A DNA stretch of 8,839 nt from QHBQ01 sp038230695 (lineage in GTDB: Bacteria; Chloroflexota; Chloroflexia; QHBQ01). Position numbers and translations under genes: made by a program. Location: contig JBBRMT010000204.1 in NCBI GenBank assembly GCA_038230695.1, positions 1-8,839 of the forward strand, in the 5' to 3' direction. How positions within the stretch are numbered: position 1 is the stretch's first letter; every line of letters starts with the position of its first letter. Below the pieces are notes generated by a model. It was not told the DNA's origin, searched no databases, and saw nothing but the letters and a program-made list of their open reading frames with translations. This document shows, piece by piece, positions 1-5,735 of the stretch.

Positions 1-282
1 GTAAGGCTGGGATATGGTCTGACCTTCGGGCAGGGGTAGGGCGCGGTCATCATAGGCGGCGGGCCACAGGGCATGGGGCAGGAAGCGGTGGCGGGGAACA
101 CGCTCCATCGCGGCCAGCACGCGAGGGTCACGGATGCCCCGTGCCACCAACTGGCTGCTGACCATCTCGCGCCGCTCCCGCGCCAGGGTGGTCTCCTCAT
201 CGTCGGGCGCAGGCGGCGGCAGCGGCGGACCGTCGCCCGCCAGTTCCTCACGCATATCGCGGTCAAAATCGGGGTTGCTCAT
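1..282 (-). CDS. pcm: Protein-L-isoaspartate O-methyltransferase, 5' part only
   Basis: This minus-strand gene is cut by the window edge; the first 94 codons are present, starting at ATG 282-280. The enzyme uses S-adenosylmethionine to methylate L-isoaspartyl residues in aged cytosolic proteins, so that they can return to normal aspartate. The evidence is residues 39-94: EMVSSQLVARGIRDPRVLAA, then MERVPRHRF, AYDDRALPLPEGQTISQPY. The GI-D-RVL-AM--VPRH-F and GQTISQPY blocks are hallmarks of the PCMT family. The SAM-binding motifs lie beyond the edge and cannot be checked. Residues 15-34 are a Pro/Asp/Glu-rich low-complexity stretch, so the true start could be slightly downstream (Met10 or Met40). 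There is no Shine-Dalgarno; a -10-like TATCAT lies 5 nt upstream of the ATG, suggesting a leaderless mRNA. The gene is divergent from ftsH. Confidence 0.9.
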   Translation of the reverse strand, partial: MSNPDFDRDMREELAGDGPPLPPPAPDDEETTLARERREMVSSQLVARGIRDPRVLAAMERVPRHRFLPHALWPAAYDDRALPLPEGQTISQPY

Positions 283-287
283 GGGGT

Positions 288-317
288 AATGATAATAACA
301 GGATGGGGATTTGGCAA
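288..317 (-). promoter_or_regulatory. Candidate promoter of the isoaspartate methyltransferase gene
   Basis: On the minus strand TTGCCA (317-312) is followed after 18 nt by TATCAT (293-288). A second -10-like hexamer, TATTAT (297-292), overlaps it. Transcription would start at or within a few nucleotides of the ATG at 282, leaving little or no leader. The assignment rests on hexamer matches only. Confidence 0.4.
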
Positions 318-340
318 GTTTTGCCGCAGTGAATACAGCC

Positions 341-378
341 CGCTAGTTATAGCGTATTATAAAGGAATCGGGTATAAT
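341..378 (+). promoter_or_regulatory. ftsH-side promoter with dyad over the -35 position
   Basis: A perfect -10 hexamer TATAAT lies at 373-378. At the usual 17-nt distance the -35 position (350-355, TAGCGT) is poor. That position is half of a perfect dyad, CGCTA-GTTA-TAGCG (341-354), which could be a regulator site making up for the weak -35 or blocking it. Predicted transcription start is near 385, about 50 nt before the ftsH ATG and 3-4 nt before the small leader ORF at 389. Confidence 0.5.
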
Positions 379-388
379 TACAGGAAGC

Positions 389-439
389 ATGGCAACAACT
401 GATACCGACCAACCCTTTTTCAGGAATGAGATAATATGA
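389..439 (+). CDS. Candidate 16-codon leader ORF overlapping the ftsH start
   Basis: ATG 389 opens a short frame encoding MATTDTDQPFFRNEII, ending at TGA 437-439. The stop overlaps the ftsH ATG (436-438) as ATGA, the arrangement typical of translationally coupled genes. The ATG lies about 4 nt after the predicted transcription start, so initiation would be leaderless or nearly so; the AGGAAG at 382-387 is too close (1 nt) to act as a Shine-Dalgarno. The peptide has no recognisable family or membrane segment. It could be a real leader peptide controlling ftsH, or a chance frame. Confidence 0.35.
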   Translation: MATTDTDQPFFRNEII

Positions 440-2433
440 TGAACTCACGCAGACTTTTGATTGTGGTTTTGACCATCGCCCTGCTGGTGGCTTTCCTGCC
501 AGTGTTTGCCGATTTGTTCGGCTTCAGCGGCTCTGGCTCATTTAACGGCAATCCGACCCCTAAGGCGCTTACTATCAGCGACGTGGTAAGCCAGATACGC
601 GCAGGCCAGGTGCAGCAGATCAGCGTAAATAACCAGAGCGGGCGGTTGATAGTTTGCTACAAGCTGCAAGAGAGCGGCTTGCCCGGCGAGAGTTGCGACC
701 ACCCTACCCATGTGGGCATTGCCTATAAGGAGCCGAGCGACAAGACGTTGCAGCAATACCTGCTCAACGCCGGTATTCCCTCAACTCAACTGGTTGGGCT
801 GATTATGGTTGACAATGGCAGCAGCGATGGCGGCAGTCTGTTGTTTACTATGATTTCGCTGCTGGCGCTTGGCGCTTTGTTCGTCTTCTTCCTGCGCCTG
901 GGGCGAGGGAAGCCTGCCGATGATGCTAGTAGCAAGGGCGACGGTAAGGGTGACGGCAAGGATGACGAGCGACCCGCTGGCCGCAGCAATGACCCATTGT
1001 TCAACTTTGGCCGCAGCCGCGCCCGCTTCTACAAGTCGGTGCGCCCCAGCGTAACCTTTGGCGATGTGGCGGGTATCGAGGAGTCGAAGCAGGAATTGGC
1101 CGAGGTGGTCGAGTTTCTGCGTGAGCCGGAGCGGTTCGCCGCCCTGGGCGCACGAGTGCCGCGTGGCGTGCTGCTGGTTGGCCCCCCAGGGGTGGGTAAG
1201 ACGCTGGTGGCAAAGGCGCTGGCAGGCGAGGCGGGCGTGCCATTCTTCAGCATCAGTGGCTCCGAGTTCGTAGAGTTGTTCGCTGGCGTGGGCGCAAGTC
1301 GGGTGCGCGACCTTTTCACCCAGGCCAAGAAAAACGCCCCGTGTATCATCTTCATTGACGAGATTGACGCAGTGGGCCGCGCCCGTGGCATTGGCCCATC
1401 CATCAACGATGAGCGCGAGCAGACCCTCAACCAGATCCTGGTGGAGATGGATGGCTTCACCGAACGCACCAACGTGATCATCATCGCGGCGACCAACCGC
1501 CCTGATGTGTTGGACTCGGCGCTGACCCGCCCTGGCCGCTTCGACCGTCAGGTGATGATTGACCCCCCCGATGTGAAGGGGCGCGAGGCCATCCTGCGGG
1601 TACACTCTAAGGGCAAGCCTCTGGCAACCGACATTGACTTGCCGATGATTGCACGGCTGTCGAGCGGCTTCACTGGGGCGGACCTTGCTAACCTGATGAA
1701 CGAGGCGGCCATCCTGGCGGCGCGACGCAACCGCCGCACCATCAGCATGAGCGAGATGGAGGAGGCGCTAGACCGCGTCTACGCCGGACCGGAGCGCAAG
1801 AGCCGCACCGTCGCCGAGCGCGACCGTCTCACTGCCGCTTACCACGAGGTGGGCCACGCAATTACTGCGCGGATGCTATCCTACACCGATCCGGTGCAGA
1901 AGTTGACCATTGTACCGCGTGGCCGCGCTGGTGGCTACACCCGCACCGTTCATGAGGAAGGCTACGAGCCTCAGTATGCCACCGCTCACCAGTTGCGCGA
2001 CATGATCGCCTTTGCGATGGGCGGGCATATGGCCGAGGATGCCTTCTTTGGCGAGGTTTCCAGCGGGGCCAGCAACGACATTGCCCGCGCCACCGAAATC
2101 GCCCGCCGCATGGTGCTGCAATACGGCATGAGCAAGCGGCTTGGCCCACTGGCCTGGGGCAAGAGCAACGGTGGCGATGTGCCGCAGAGCAACTTCAGCA
2201 AGAAGATGGCCTACACCATTGACCTGGAGATCCGCCGCTTGCTGGAAGAAGGCAAGGAACGTTCGCGGGCAATCATCGCCGAGAACCGCGACAAGCTGGC
2301 TGAGATTGCCGAGGCATTGCTGCTGACTGAGAGCATGAGCGGCGCGGAGTTCGAGGCTTTCTTCACCAGTCCGCGCCCCAAGCCAATGCTGGAGTGGCCG
2401 CAGGGCAGCGTCAAGCTGCAGCCCGCCGTCTAA
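436..2433 (+). CDS. ftsH: ATP-dependent zinc metalloprotease FtsH
   Basis: FtsH is a hexameric membrane-bound AAA+ protease that extracts and degrades damaged membrane proteins and short-lived regulators. This copy has 665 residues, about family size. Order: membrane helix 1 (about 7-29), extracytoplasmic domain with a possible disulfide pair Cys74/Cys87, helix 2 (about 134-155), a Lys/Asp/Gly-rich linker (158-180), then the AAA domain with Walker A GPPGVGKT (249-256), Walker B IIFIDEID (304-311) and SRH TNRPDVLDSALTRPGRFDRQ (353-372). The M41 protease domain has zinc site HEVGH (470-474) and third ligand Asp548 in SNDIARAT. Two small departures are HEVGH instead of the usual HEAGH and pore loop F-A-G (282-284) instead of F-V-G. 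The start has weak SD-like AGGA/GAG at 422-430; the ATG at 439 is a close alternative. The stop is followed by a terminator. Confidence 0.97.
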   Translation: MMNSRRLLIVVLTIALLVAFLPVFADLFGFSGSGSFNGNPTPKALTISDVVSQIRAGQVQQISVNNQSGRLIVCYKLQESGLPGESCDHPTHVGIAYKEPSDKTLQQYLLNAGIPSTQLVGLIMVDNGSSDGGSLLFTMISLLALGALFVFFLRLGRGKPADDASSKGDGKGDGKDDERPAGRSNDPLFNFGRSRARFYKSVRPSVTFGDVAGIEESKQELAEVVEFLREPERFAALGARVPRGVLLVGPPGVGKTLVAKALAGEAGVPFFSISGSEFVELFAGVGASRVRDLFTQAKKNAPCIIFIDEIDAVGRARGIGPSINDEREQTLNQILVEMDGFTERTNVIIIAATNRPDVLDSALTRPGRFDRQVMIDPPDVKGREAILRVHSKGKPLATDIDLPMIARLSSGFTGADLANLMNEAAILAARRNRRTISMSEMEEALDRVYAGPERKSRTVAERDRLTAAYHEVGHAITARMLSYTDPVQKLTIVPRGRAGGYTRTVHEEGYEPQYATAHQLRDMIAFAMGGHMAEDAFFGEVSSGASNDIARATEIARRMVLQYGMSKRLGPLAWGKSNGGDVPQSNFSKKMAYTIDLEIRRLLEEGKERSRAIIAENRDKLAEIAEALLLTESMSGAEFEAFFTSPRPKPMLEWPQGSVKLQPAV

Positions 2434-2449
2434 CCAATCTCCACATTCC

Positions 2450-2485
2450 AAAAGAGCGCCCCATCACCAGAAGGGGCGCTCTTTT
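2450..2485 (+). terminator. Rho-independent terminator after ftsH
   Basis: A perfect 13-bp stem, AAAAGAGCGCCCC (2450-2462) with GGGGCGCTCTTTT (2473-2485), encloses a 10-nt loop and ends in a T-run. It starts 17 nt after the ftsH stop. The symmetry of the A and T tracts would let it work in both directions. Confidence 0.93.
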
Positions 2486-2787
2486 CTTACGTCGTGGCAC
2501 ATATGCTAGCCTTGATAGTGAGGGGCTTTCCTCTAGCTGCTCTGCGAAGAAAGGGGGTTCAAGCCGCGCTTCTCCAATGCCCTGTCTGCGTGTATTGTCA
2601 TTCGATACAGCCTTTGATCAACACATTGCCGTATCTTCAACAACACATTTCTGTACAATTATGCGGTCCTCGCAGTAGCCAGGGCTGGAGTGATTATGCA
2701 CATCGCTTTTAGCTATTACAGCACGCAACCAGGCGGGGTGTCAATGTTGTTCTAAACCGAGGAGTGGCGTAAAAGACGGAGCAATAG
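2486..2787. other. Gene-poor stretch between ftsH and the metallo-hydrolase
   Basis: About 300 bases with no convincing reading frame on either strand: the frames present start without a ribosome site and encode unlikely proteins. It appears less GC-rich than the flanking genes. No tRNA, riboswitch or strong hairpin was recognised. It contains TGTACAAT (2652-2659), also found in the crtB leader region, and an isolated -10-like TACAAT (2654-2659) without a matching -35. It may be decayed sequence or hold an RNA not recognisable by eye. Confidence 0.5.
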
Positions 2788-2793
2788 TATAAT
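2788..2793 (+). promoter_or_regulatory. -10 box of the metallo-hydrolase gene, set for leaderless transcription
   Basis: A perfect TATAAT ends only 6 nt before the ATG at 2800, so the predicted transcription start falls on or beside the start codon. The -35 position 17 nt upstream (2765-2770, TGGCGT) is weak. No ribosome-binding site lies within useful distance; the nearest GGAG (2779-2782) is 17 nt from the ATG and upstream of the -10 box. Confidence 0.55.
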
Positions 2794-2799
2794 TAAGCC

Positions 2800-3459
2800 A
2801 TGTCAAATCCTAACATTATGATCATCCAACCCTTCGTCAGCGACCTGCTTGGCGCAACCGCCTACCTGATCGGCAACGAGCAGACCAAAGAGGCCGTTGT
2901 TGTAGACGCGCCGCACGCGATTACCGATGCGCTAATCGCGGCGGCGCAGGGATATGGCCTGCACATTCGCTACATCATCAACACCCACGGTCACTTCGAC
3001 CATGTGGCGGATAATGTGGCGCTGAAGGCGGCCAGTGGCGCGGAGATTGCCGCCAATGTCGGCGATGCCGACCGTCTTGCCAAACCGGAGAGCGTATTCT
3101 TCCAACTCCCCTTCGTCATCCCTCCCAGCAGCATTGATCACCCCTTGCACGAGGGCGACAGCATCACCCTGGGCAGCATCACTCTAAGCATCCTGCACAC
3201 CCCCGGCCATACCCCCGGCAGTATCTGTGTGTACGACAAGCAGCACGCCATGCTGTGGACGGGCGATACCCTGTTCGCTGGCACCTATGGCCGCACCGAC
3301 TTGCGGGGTGGTGACGAGGCGCAGATGTTCGCCAGCCTCAACCGCCTCGCTGCGCTGCCACCAGAAACCCGCGTCTTCCCCGGTCACGGTGACGACACCA
3401 CAATCGGCGCGGAACGCTGGCTGGCGCGGGTCAGTATGCTGGCCCATTTCACCAAGTAG
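2800..3459 (+). CDS. MBL-fold metallo-hydrolase, glyoxalase II-like
   Basis: A 219-residue cytosolic protein of the metallo-beta-lactamase fold, in the glyoxalase II / hydroxyacylglutathione hydrolase-like group, which hydrolyses thioesters or related esters at a two-metal site. The metal motif THGHFDH is at 62-68 (His63, His65, Asp67, His68); further expected ligands are His137 in HTPGHTPGS, Asp156 in WTGDTLF and His196 in FPGHGDDT. GRTD (164-167) is also typical. The protein lacks the C-terminal substrate-binding extension of classical glyoxalase II (about 250 residues), so the natural substrate is uncertain and need not be a glutathione thioester. The start is set by the adjoining -10 box (leaderless); ATG 2818 is the alternative. 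No terminator follows, so read-through into the regulator gene 130 nt downstream is possible. Confidence 0.93.
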   Translation: MSNPNIMIIQPFVSDLLGATAYLIGNEQTKEAVVVDAPHAITDALIAAAQGYGLHIRYIINTHGHFDHVADNVALKAASGAEIAANVGDADRLAKPESVFFQLPFVIPPSSIDHPLHEGDSITLGSITLSILHTPGHTPGSICVYDKQHAMLWTGDTLFAGTYGRTDLRGGDEAQMFASLNRLAALPPETRVFPGHGDDTTIGAERWLARVSMLAHFTK

Positions 3460-3500
3460 GCAATCAATATCCATCGCTGGAATGAGGCATTAATAGGCCA

Positions 3501-3506
3501 TATAGT
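3501..3506 (+). promoter_or_regulatory. Possible -10 box before the DUF2087 regulator gene
   Basis: TATAGT matches the -10 consensus at five of six positions, with a poor -35 (3478-3483, TGGAAT). The predicted start, about 3513, coincides with ATG 3512, which is in frame with the downstream gene. The box could therefore give either a leaderless longer protein or a leader of about 77 nt before the ribosome site at 3576. Confidence 0.3.
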
Positions 3507-3575
3507 TTATCATGTTAGGGACGAAGAACGGCTGGCTCGGTTGCCAATACCATGCTCAACCGTTACCCGAATGTG

Positions 3576-3581
3576 AAGGAG
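3576..3581 (+). promoter_or_regulatory. Ribosome-binding site deciding the DUF2087 regulator start
   Basis: AAGGAG is followed after 8 nt by ATG 3590. This is one of the strongest Shine-Dalgarno sites in the window and favours this start over the in-frame ATG at 3512. Confidence 0.8.
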
Positions 3582-3589
3582 TTAATACA

Positions 3590-4306
3590 ATGGCAGACAG
3601 TCCGAAGACCGAGGAGCAGAAAACAATCACTATCAGCCCGGAGCAGGTCGAGGAGCTAGCAAACGCGATTGCGTATGCGAAGGCGTTTGCCTCACCAACC
3701 CGCCTGGCGATTGTTGGGGCGCTGGTGCGGCTAAATCAGCCGCAAGATAGCGACGAGTTGCGTTCGTCACTCGATGAGGATAGTATCCCCTCCCTGCTGC
3801 TGGACGGCATGAGCGTGGCGGAACTGGGCAGCATCACTGGCATACCCATATCCAGCATGGAACGCGACCTGCGACAGTTGGAAGAGGCAGGGCTGATTAG
3901 CATCATCGAGTGGACCACCACCAGACCAGGCCGCGAACCGCAACCCGCCCGCGTGCGCTTCAACCTCGGCTACCTGAAGGCTACTGCCGGTGTAATCAGC
4001 ACGCTGCACCAGTTGCAAGCCCAAGCCCAACCCGCTGCTGAACGGGCCAAGTTGGATGAAAGGGCCAAGACACTCAGCCGCTTTATGAAGGACGGCAAGG
4101 TAACTAGCCTGCCAGTAGGGTATAAGCGTCAGATGTTCATCCTTAAGGAGGTTGCCAAAGCGTTCCAGCCTAACCGCACTTACACCGAGCGCGAGGTGGA
4201 CGAAATCCTCAAAGGCATCTACGAGTACGACCACTGCACCCTGCGCCGCTTCCTGGTAGATAGCGGGCTGATGCAACGCGAGGCAGGGGTGTACTGGAAG
4301 GCTTGA
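3590..4306 (+). CDS. HTH regulator with C-terminal DUF2087 domain
   Basis: A 238-residue putative DNA-binding protein. Residues 22-46 (ANAIAYAKAFASPTRLAIVG and onward) resemble the first helices of ArsR-type winged helices, and 74-105 (MSVAELGSITGIPISSMERD, then LRQLEEAGLI) look like the recognition helix-turn-helix. An acidic segment of about 25 residues (47-72) is inserted between them, and a wing follows at about 105-125. Residues 165-236 match DUF2087: RFMKDGKVTSLP, YTEREVDEILKGIYEYDHCT, LRRFLVDSGLMQREAGVYWK. DUF2087 is often attached to HTH domains, but its ligand is unknown. The ArsR metal-binding cysteines are not seen, so metal sensing is unlikely. An alternative start at 3512 would add 26 residues. 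The target is unknown; the metallo-hydrolase just upstream is the nearest candidate, by position only. Confidence 0.88.
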   Translation: MADSPKTEEQKTITISPEQVEELANAIAYAKAFASPTRLAIVGALVRLNQPQDSDELRSSLDEDSIPSLLLDGMSVAELGSITGIPISSMERDLRQLEEAGLISIIEWTTTRPGREPQPARVRFNLGYLKATAGVISTLHQLQAQAQPAAERAKLDERAKTLSRFMKDGKVTSLPVGYKRQMFILKEVAKAFQPNRTYTEREVDEILKGIYEYDHCTLRRFLVDSGLMQREAGVYWKA

Positions 4307-4326
4307 GTGCTGAGGTTTGAGGTTTG
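4304..4326 (+). repeat. Stop-codon-linked heptad repeat, copy A
   Basis: TGAGTGCTGAGGTTTGAGG continues as TTTG. The first TGA is the stop codon of the DUF2087 regulator gene. The unit GAGGTTT occurs once completely and the second copy is followed by TGTG. Near-identical copies lie at 8626-8660 and, inverted, at 4570-4597. Confidence 0.8.
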
Positions 4327-4349
4327 TGTGGTAAAGGTCAACCATGATC

Positions 4350-4382
4350 AAAAGCCCGTTTTCCCAGCGAAGACGGGCTTTT
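4350..4382. terminator. Bidirectional terminator between convergent genes
   Basis: AAAAGCCCGT (4350-4359) pairs with ACGGGCTTTT (4373-4382). The stem extends inward to 14 bp with one G-T wobble around a 5-nt loop (4364-4368). T-runs follow on both strands, so it can end transcripts of the regulator (plus strand) and of crtB (minus strand, about 190 nt past its stop). Confidence 0.88.
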
Positions 4383-4453
4383 CATATGGCTTACTCAAAT
4401 CTGCTGGCTGGAGCTGCAACAGGGCGATCTAGCGCTCGACCCTACAATTACTG

Positions 4454-4512
4454 CATCACCAGCCAGGAATGGAATGATACCAATACGTTTTGGTGATGGT
4501 GTAAATTGCACC
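4454..4512. repeat. Cluster of overlapping inverted repeats
   Basis: CATCACCA (4454-4461) pairs perfectly with TGGTGATG (4491-4498). Inside and next to it are two near-palindromes, CCAATACGTTTTGG (4480-4493, one mismatched pair) and GGTGTAAATTGCACC (4498-4512, one wobble). It lies between convergent genes, beyond the crtB stop. No T-run follows, so it is not an obvious terminator. Function unknown. Confidence 0.45.
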
Positions 4513-4569
4513 AGGGCGAACAACGGTTCTCCCCTACGGAAAACTTACCGCCTCCTCGGCTAATTGGTA

Positions 4570-4597
4570 TTACTCAAACCTCAAACCTTAGCACTTG
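4570..4597 (-). repeat. Stop-codon-linked heptad repeat, copy C
   Basis: On the minus strand CAAGTGCTAAGGTTTGAGG continues as TTTGAGTAA. It aligns with copies A and B, but CAA stands where they have the stop TGA. The repeat is therefore translated as the last residues of CrtB, which ends on the TGA inside the heptads. Confidence 0.8.
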
Positions 4598-5560
4598 TAA
4601 CAGCGGGCCGGGGTCACGACCATTGTGCCGCCAGCGGCTCAGGCGACGAAGGCGTGGCGGCATGGTGACAAGCAAGCGCAGCTTGTGGCCGGTTGGCACA
4701 TAGGCGCGGTTGCTGAACACATCGTAGCCATTCGCCTCGATGCGGTCCAGGATGCGGCTGTAGAGCAGCGCGGCGGCCAGTATCGAAGGGCGCACACTCG
4801 GCTGCAGCAAGGCGATACCTAGTTGGGCGCGATTGTAGTAGTCACGAGCGCGGCCAATCTCGAACTGCATCAGGGCGCGAAAGCTATCGTCAATCACGCC
4901 CTCGCGCAGCCGCCGGTGGTCGTAGCCGAAGCGAACAAAATCCTCACTGGGCAGGTAGACGCGGCCCATCCGCATATCCTCACCCACATCGCGCAGGATG
5001 TTGGTCAGTTGCATCGCTATCCCCAGGTCAATGGCATATTCCGCCGCCCGTTCATCATTGCTGCCCAGGATGGGTAGCAGCAGCAGCCCCACCACCGAAG
5101 CTACCCGATAACAATAGAGGCGCAGTTGCTCCCAGGTCTGGTACTCGCTGGCTTCGAGATCCATCCGCACGCCGGAGATTAGCTCGCGGGTGAGGGCGGA
5201 TGGGATATTGTAGACAGCGGTGACATCACGATAGACGAGCGCAACGGGGTGCCGAGGTTGGCTGCTGAGGATCTGCTGCTCCCAGTCGTCCAGCGTGGCG
5301 GCAGGGTGATCACGCAGGTTGGGGTTGTCCACCAGATCGTCGGTATAGCGACAGAAGGCGTAGATAGACCAGAGCGCGTTGCGCTTGGTGGTGGGTAGCA
5401 AAAGCGAAGCGAGGTAGAAGCTACGAGCATGGCGCTTGATGAATGCCTGGCAATATACCTGCGCAGCGGCAAGGTCGTCAAGCAAAGCCTGATTAACTTC
5501 CGGGTTGAGCGCAGCACGATCGTGCAAATCAACGCCTTGCTGCCTTATTTGCCATAGCAT
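4574..5560 (-). CDS. crtB: Phytoene synthase (squalene/phytoene synthase family)
   Basis: This enzyme joins two geranylgeranyl diphosphates head to head to give phytoene, the first committed step of C40 carotenoid synthesis, at the membrane surface. The 328 residues include the active-site Arg region RHARSFYLAS (43-52), the first Asp-rich motif DDLVD (74-78), the second motif QLTNILRDVGED (184-195, with Asp191 and Asp195) and RVYLPSEDF (200-208). The tail YDVFSNRAYVPTGHKLRLL (269-287) fits CrtB better than squalene synthases. ATG 5560 is supported by GAGGT (5570-5566) 5 nt upstream. No other carotenoid gene is in the window. The last eight residues come from a dispersed repeat, so the protein may once have ended seven codons earlier. 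A near-consensus promoter lies at 5634-5662. HpnC/HpnD-type activity is less likely but not excluded. Confidence 0.92.
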   Translation of the reverse strand: MLWQIRQQGVDLHDRAALNPEVNQALLDDLAAAQVYCQAFIKRHARSFYLASLLLPTTKRNALWSIYAFCRYTDDLVDNPNLRDHPAATLDDWEQQILSSQPRHPVALVYRDVTAVYNIPSALTRELISGVRMDLEASEYQTWEQLRLYCYRVASVVGLLLLPILGSNDERAAEYAIDLGIAMQLTNILRDVGEDMRMGRVYLPSEDFVRFGYDHRRLREGVIDDSFRALMQFEIGRARDYYNRAQLGIALLQPSVRPSILAAALLYSRILDRIEANGYDVFSNRAYVPTGHKLRLLVTMPPRLRRLSRWRHNGRDPGPLLQVLRFEV

Positions 5561-5614
5561 ATCTTACCTCTTGTGGGGCTAACCGCACCGCTGCATTTTA
5601 GTTGTGCATAGTTT

Positions 5615-5629
5615 GTACAATCCCTGTAC
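5615..5629. promoter_or_regulatory. Candidate operator dyad at the crtB transcription start
   Basis: GTACA-N5-TGTAC is a perfect dyad. The predicted crtB start of transcription (about 5627) falls inside it, a usual place for a repressor site. No regulator gene adjoins crtB. Carotenoid genes in other bacteria are often light-controlled by MerR-family CarA/CarH/LitR proteins, but this dyad has not been matched to their consensus. Confidence 0.4.
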
Positions 5630-5633
5630 TGGT

Positions 5634-5662
5634 ATAATACACGTTTTTGGCGCTGATGTCAA
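5634..5662 (-). promoter_or_regulatory. Near-consensus sigma-70 promoter of crtB
   Basis: On the minus strand a perfect -35 TTGACA (5662-5657) and TATTAT (5639-5634, five of six) are exactly 17 nt apart. Transcription would start near 5627, giving a leader of about 66 nt. This is the best promoter match in the window, and it lies after the stop of the upstream gene, so crtB is probably transcribed on its own. Confidence 0.85.
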
Positions 5663-5735
5663 CCCCTATTGCCTGGATGCGACTATGATGCACAAGCAAT
5701 TCCTACACCAGAGTTCTCCTCCAGCCCACCCACAG

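Noticed and set aside
73..402. Plus-strand frame of 109 codons at the left end.
   Set aside because: It overlaps the conserved methyltransferase coding region antisense and runs over the divergent promoter region; its sequence resembles no protein family.
781..1605. Long minus-strand open frame inside ftsH.
   Set aside because: It is fully antisense to conserved AAA-domain codons, has no ribosome site and encodes no recognisable protein.
4306..4313. GAGTGCT(G/A)A in the heptad repeats resembles half of a CIRCE (HrcA) operator.
   Set aside because: The inverted partner half-site is missing in all three copies, and the copies lie at gene ends rather than at promoters.
5631..5638. GGTATAAT on the plus strand, preceded by T (TGGTATAAT): an apparent extended -10 box that would drive an antisense RNA into the HicB-like gene.
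   Set aside because: The same bases form the -10 of a much better minus-strand promoter (TTGACA-17-TATTAT) for crtB; the plus-strand reading has no suitable -35.
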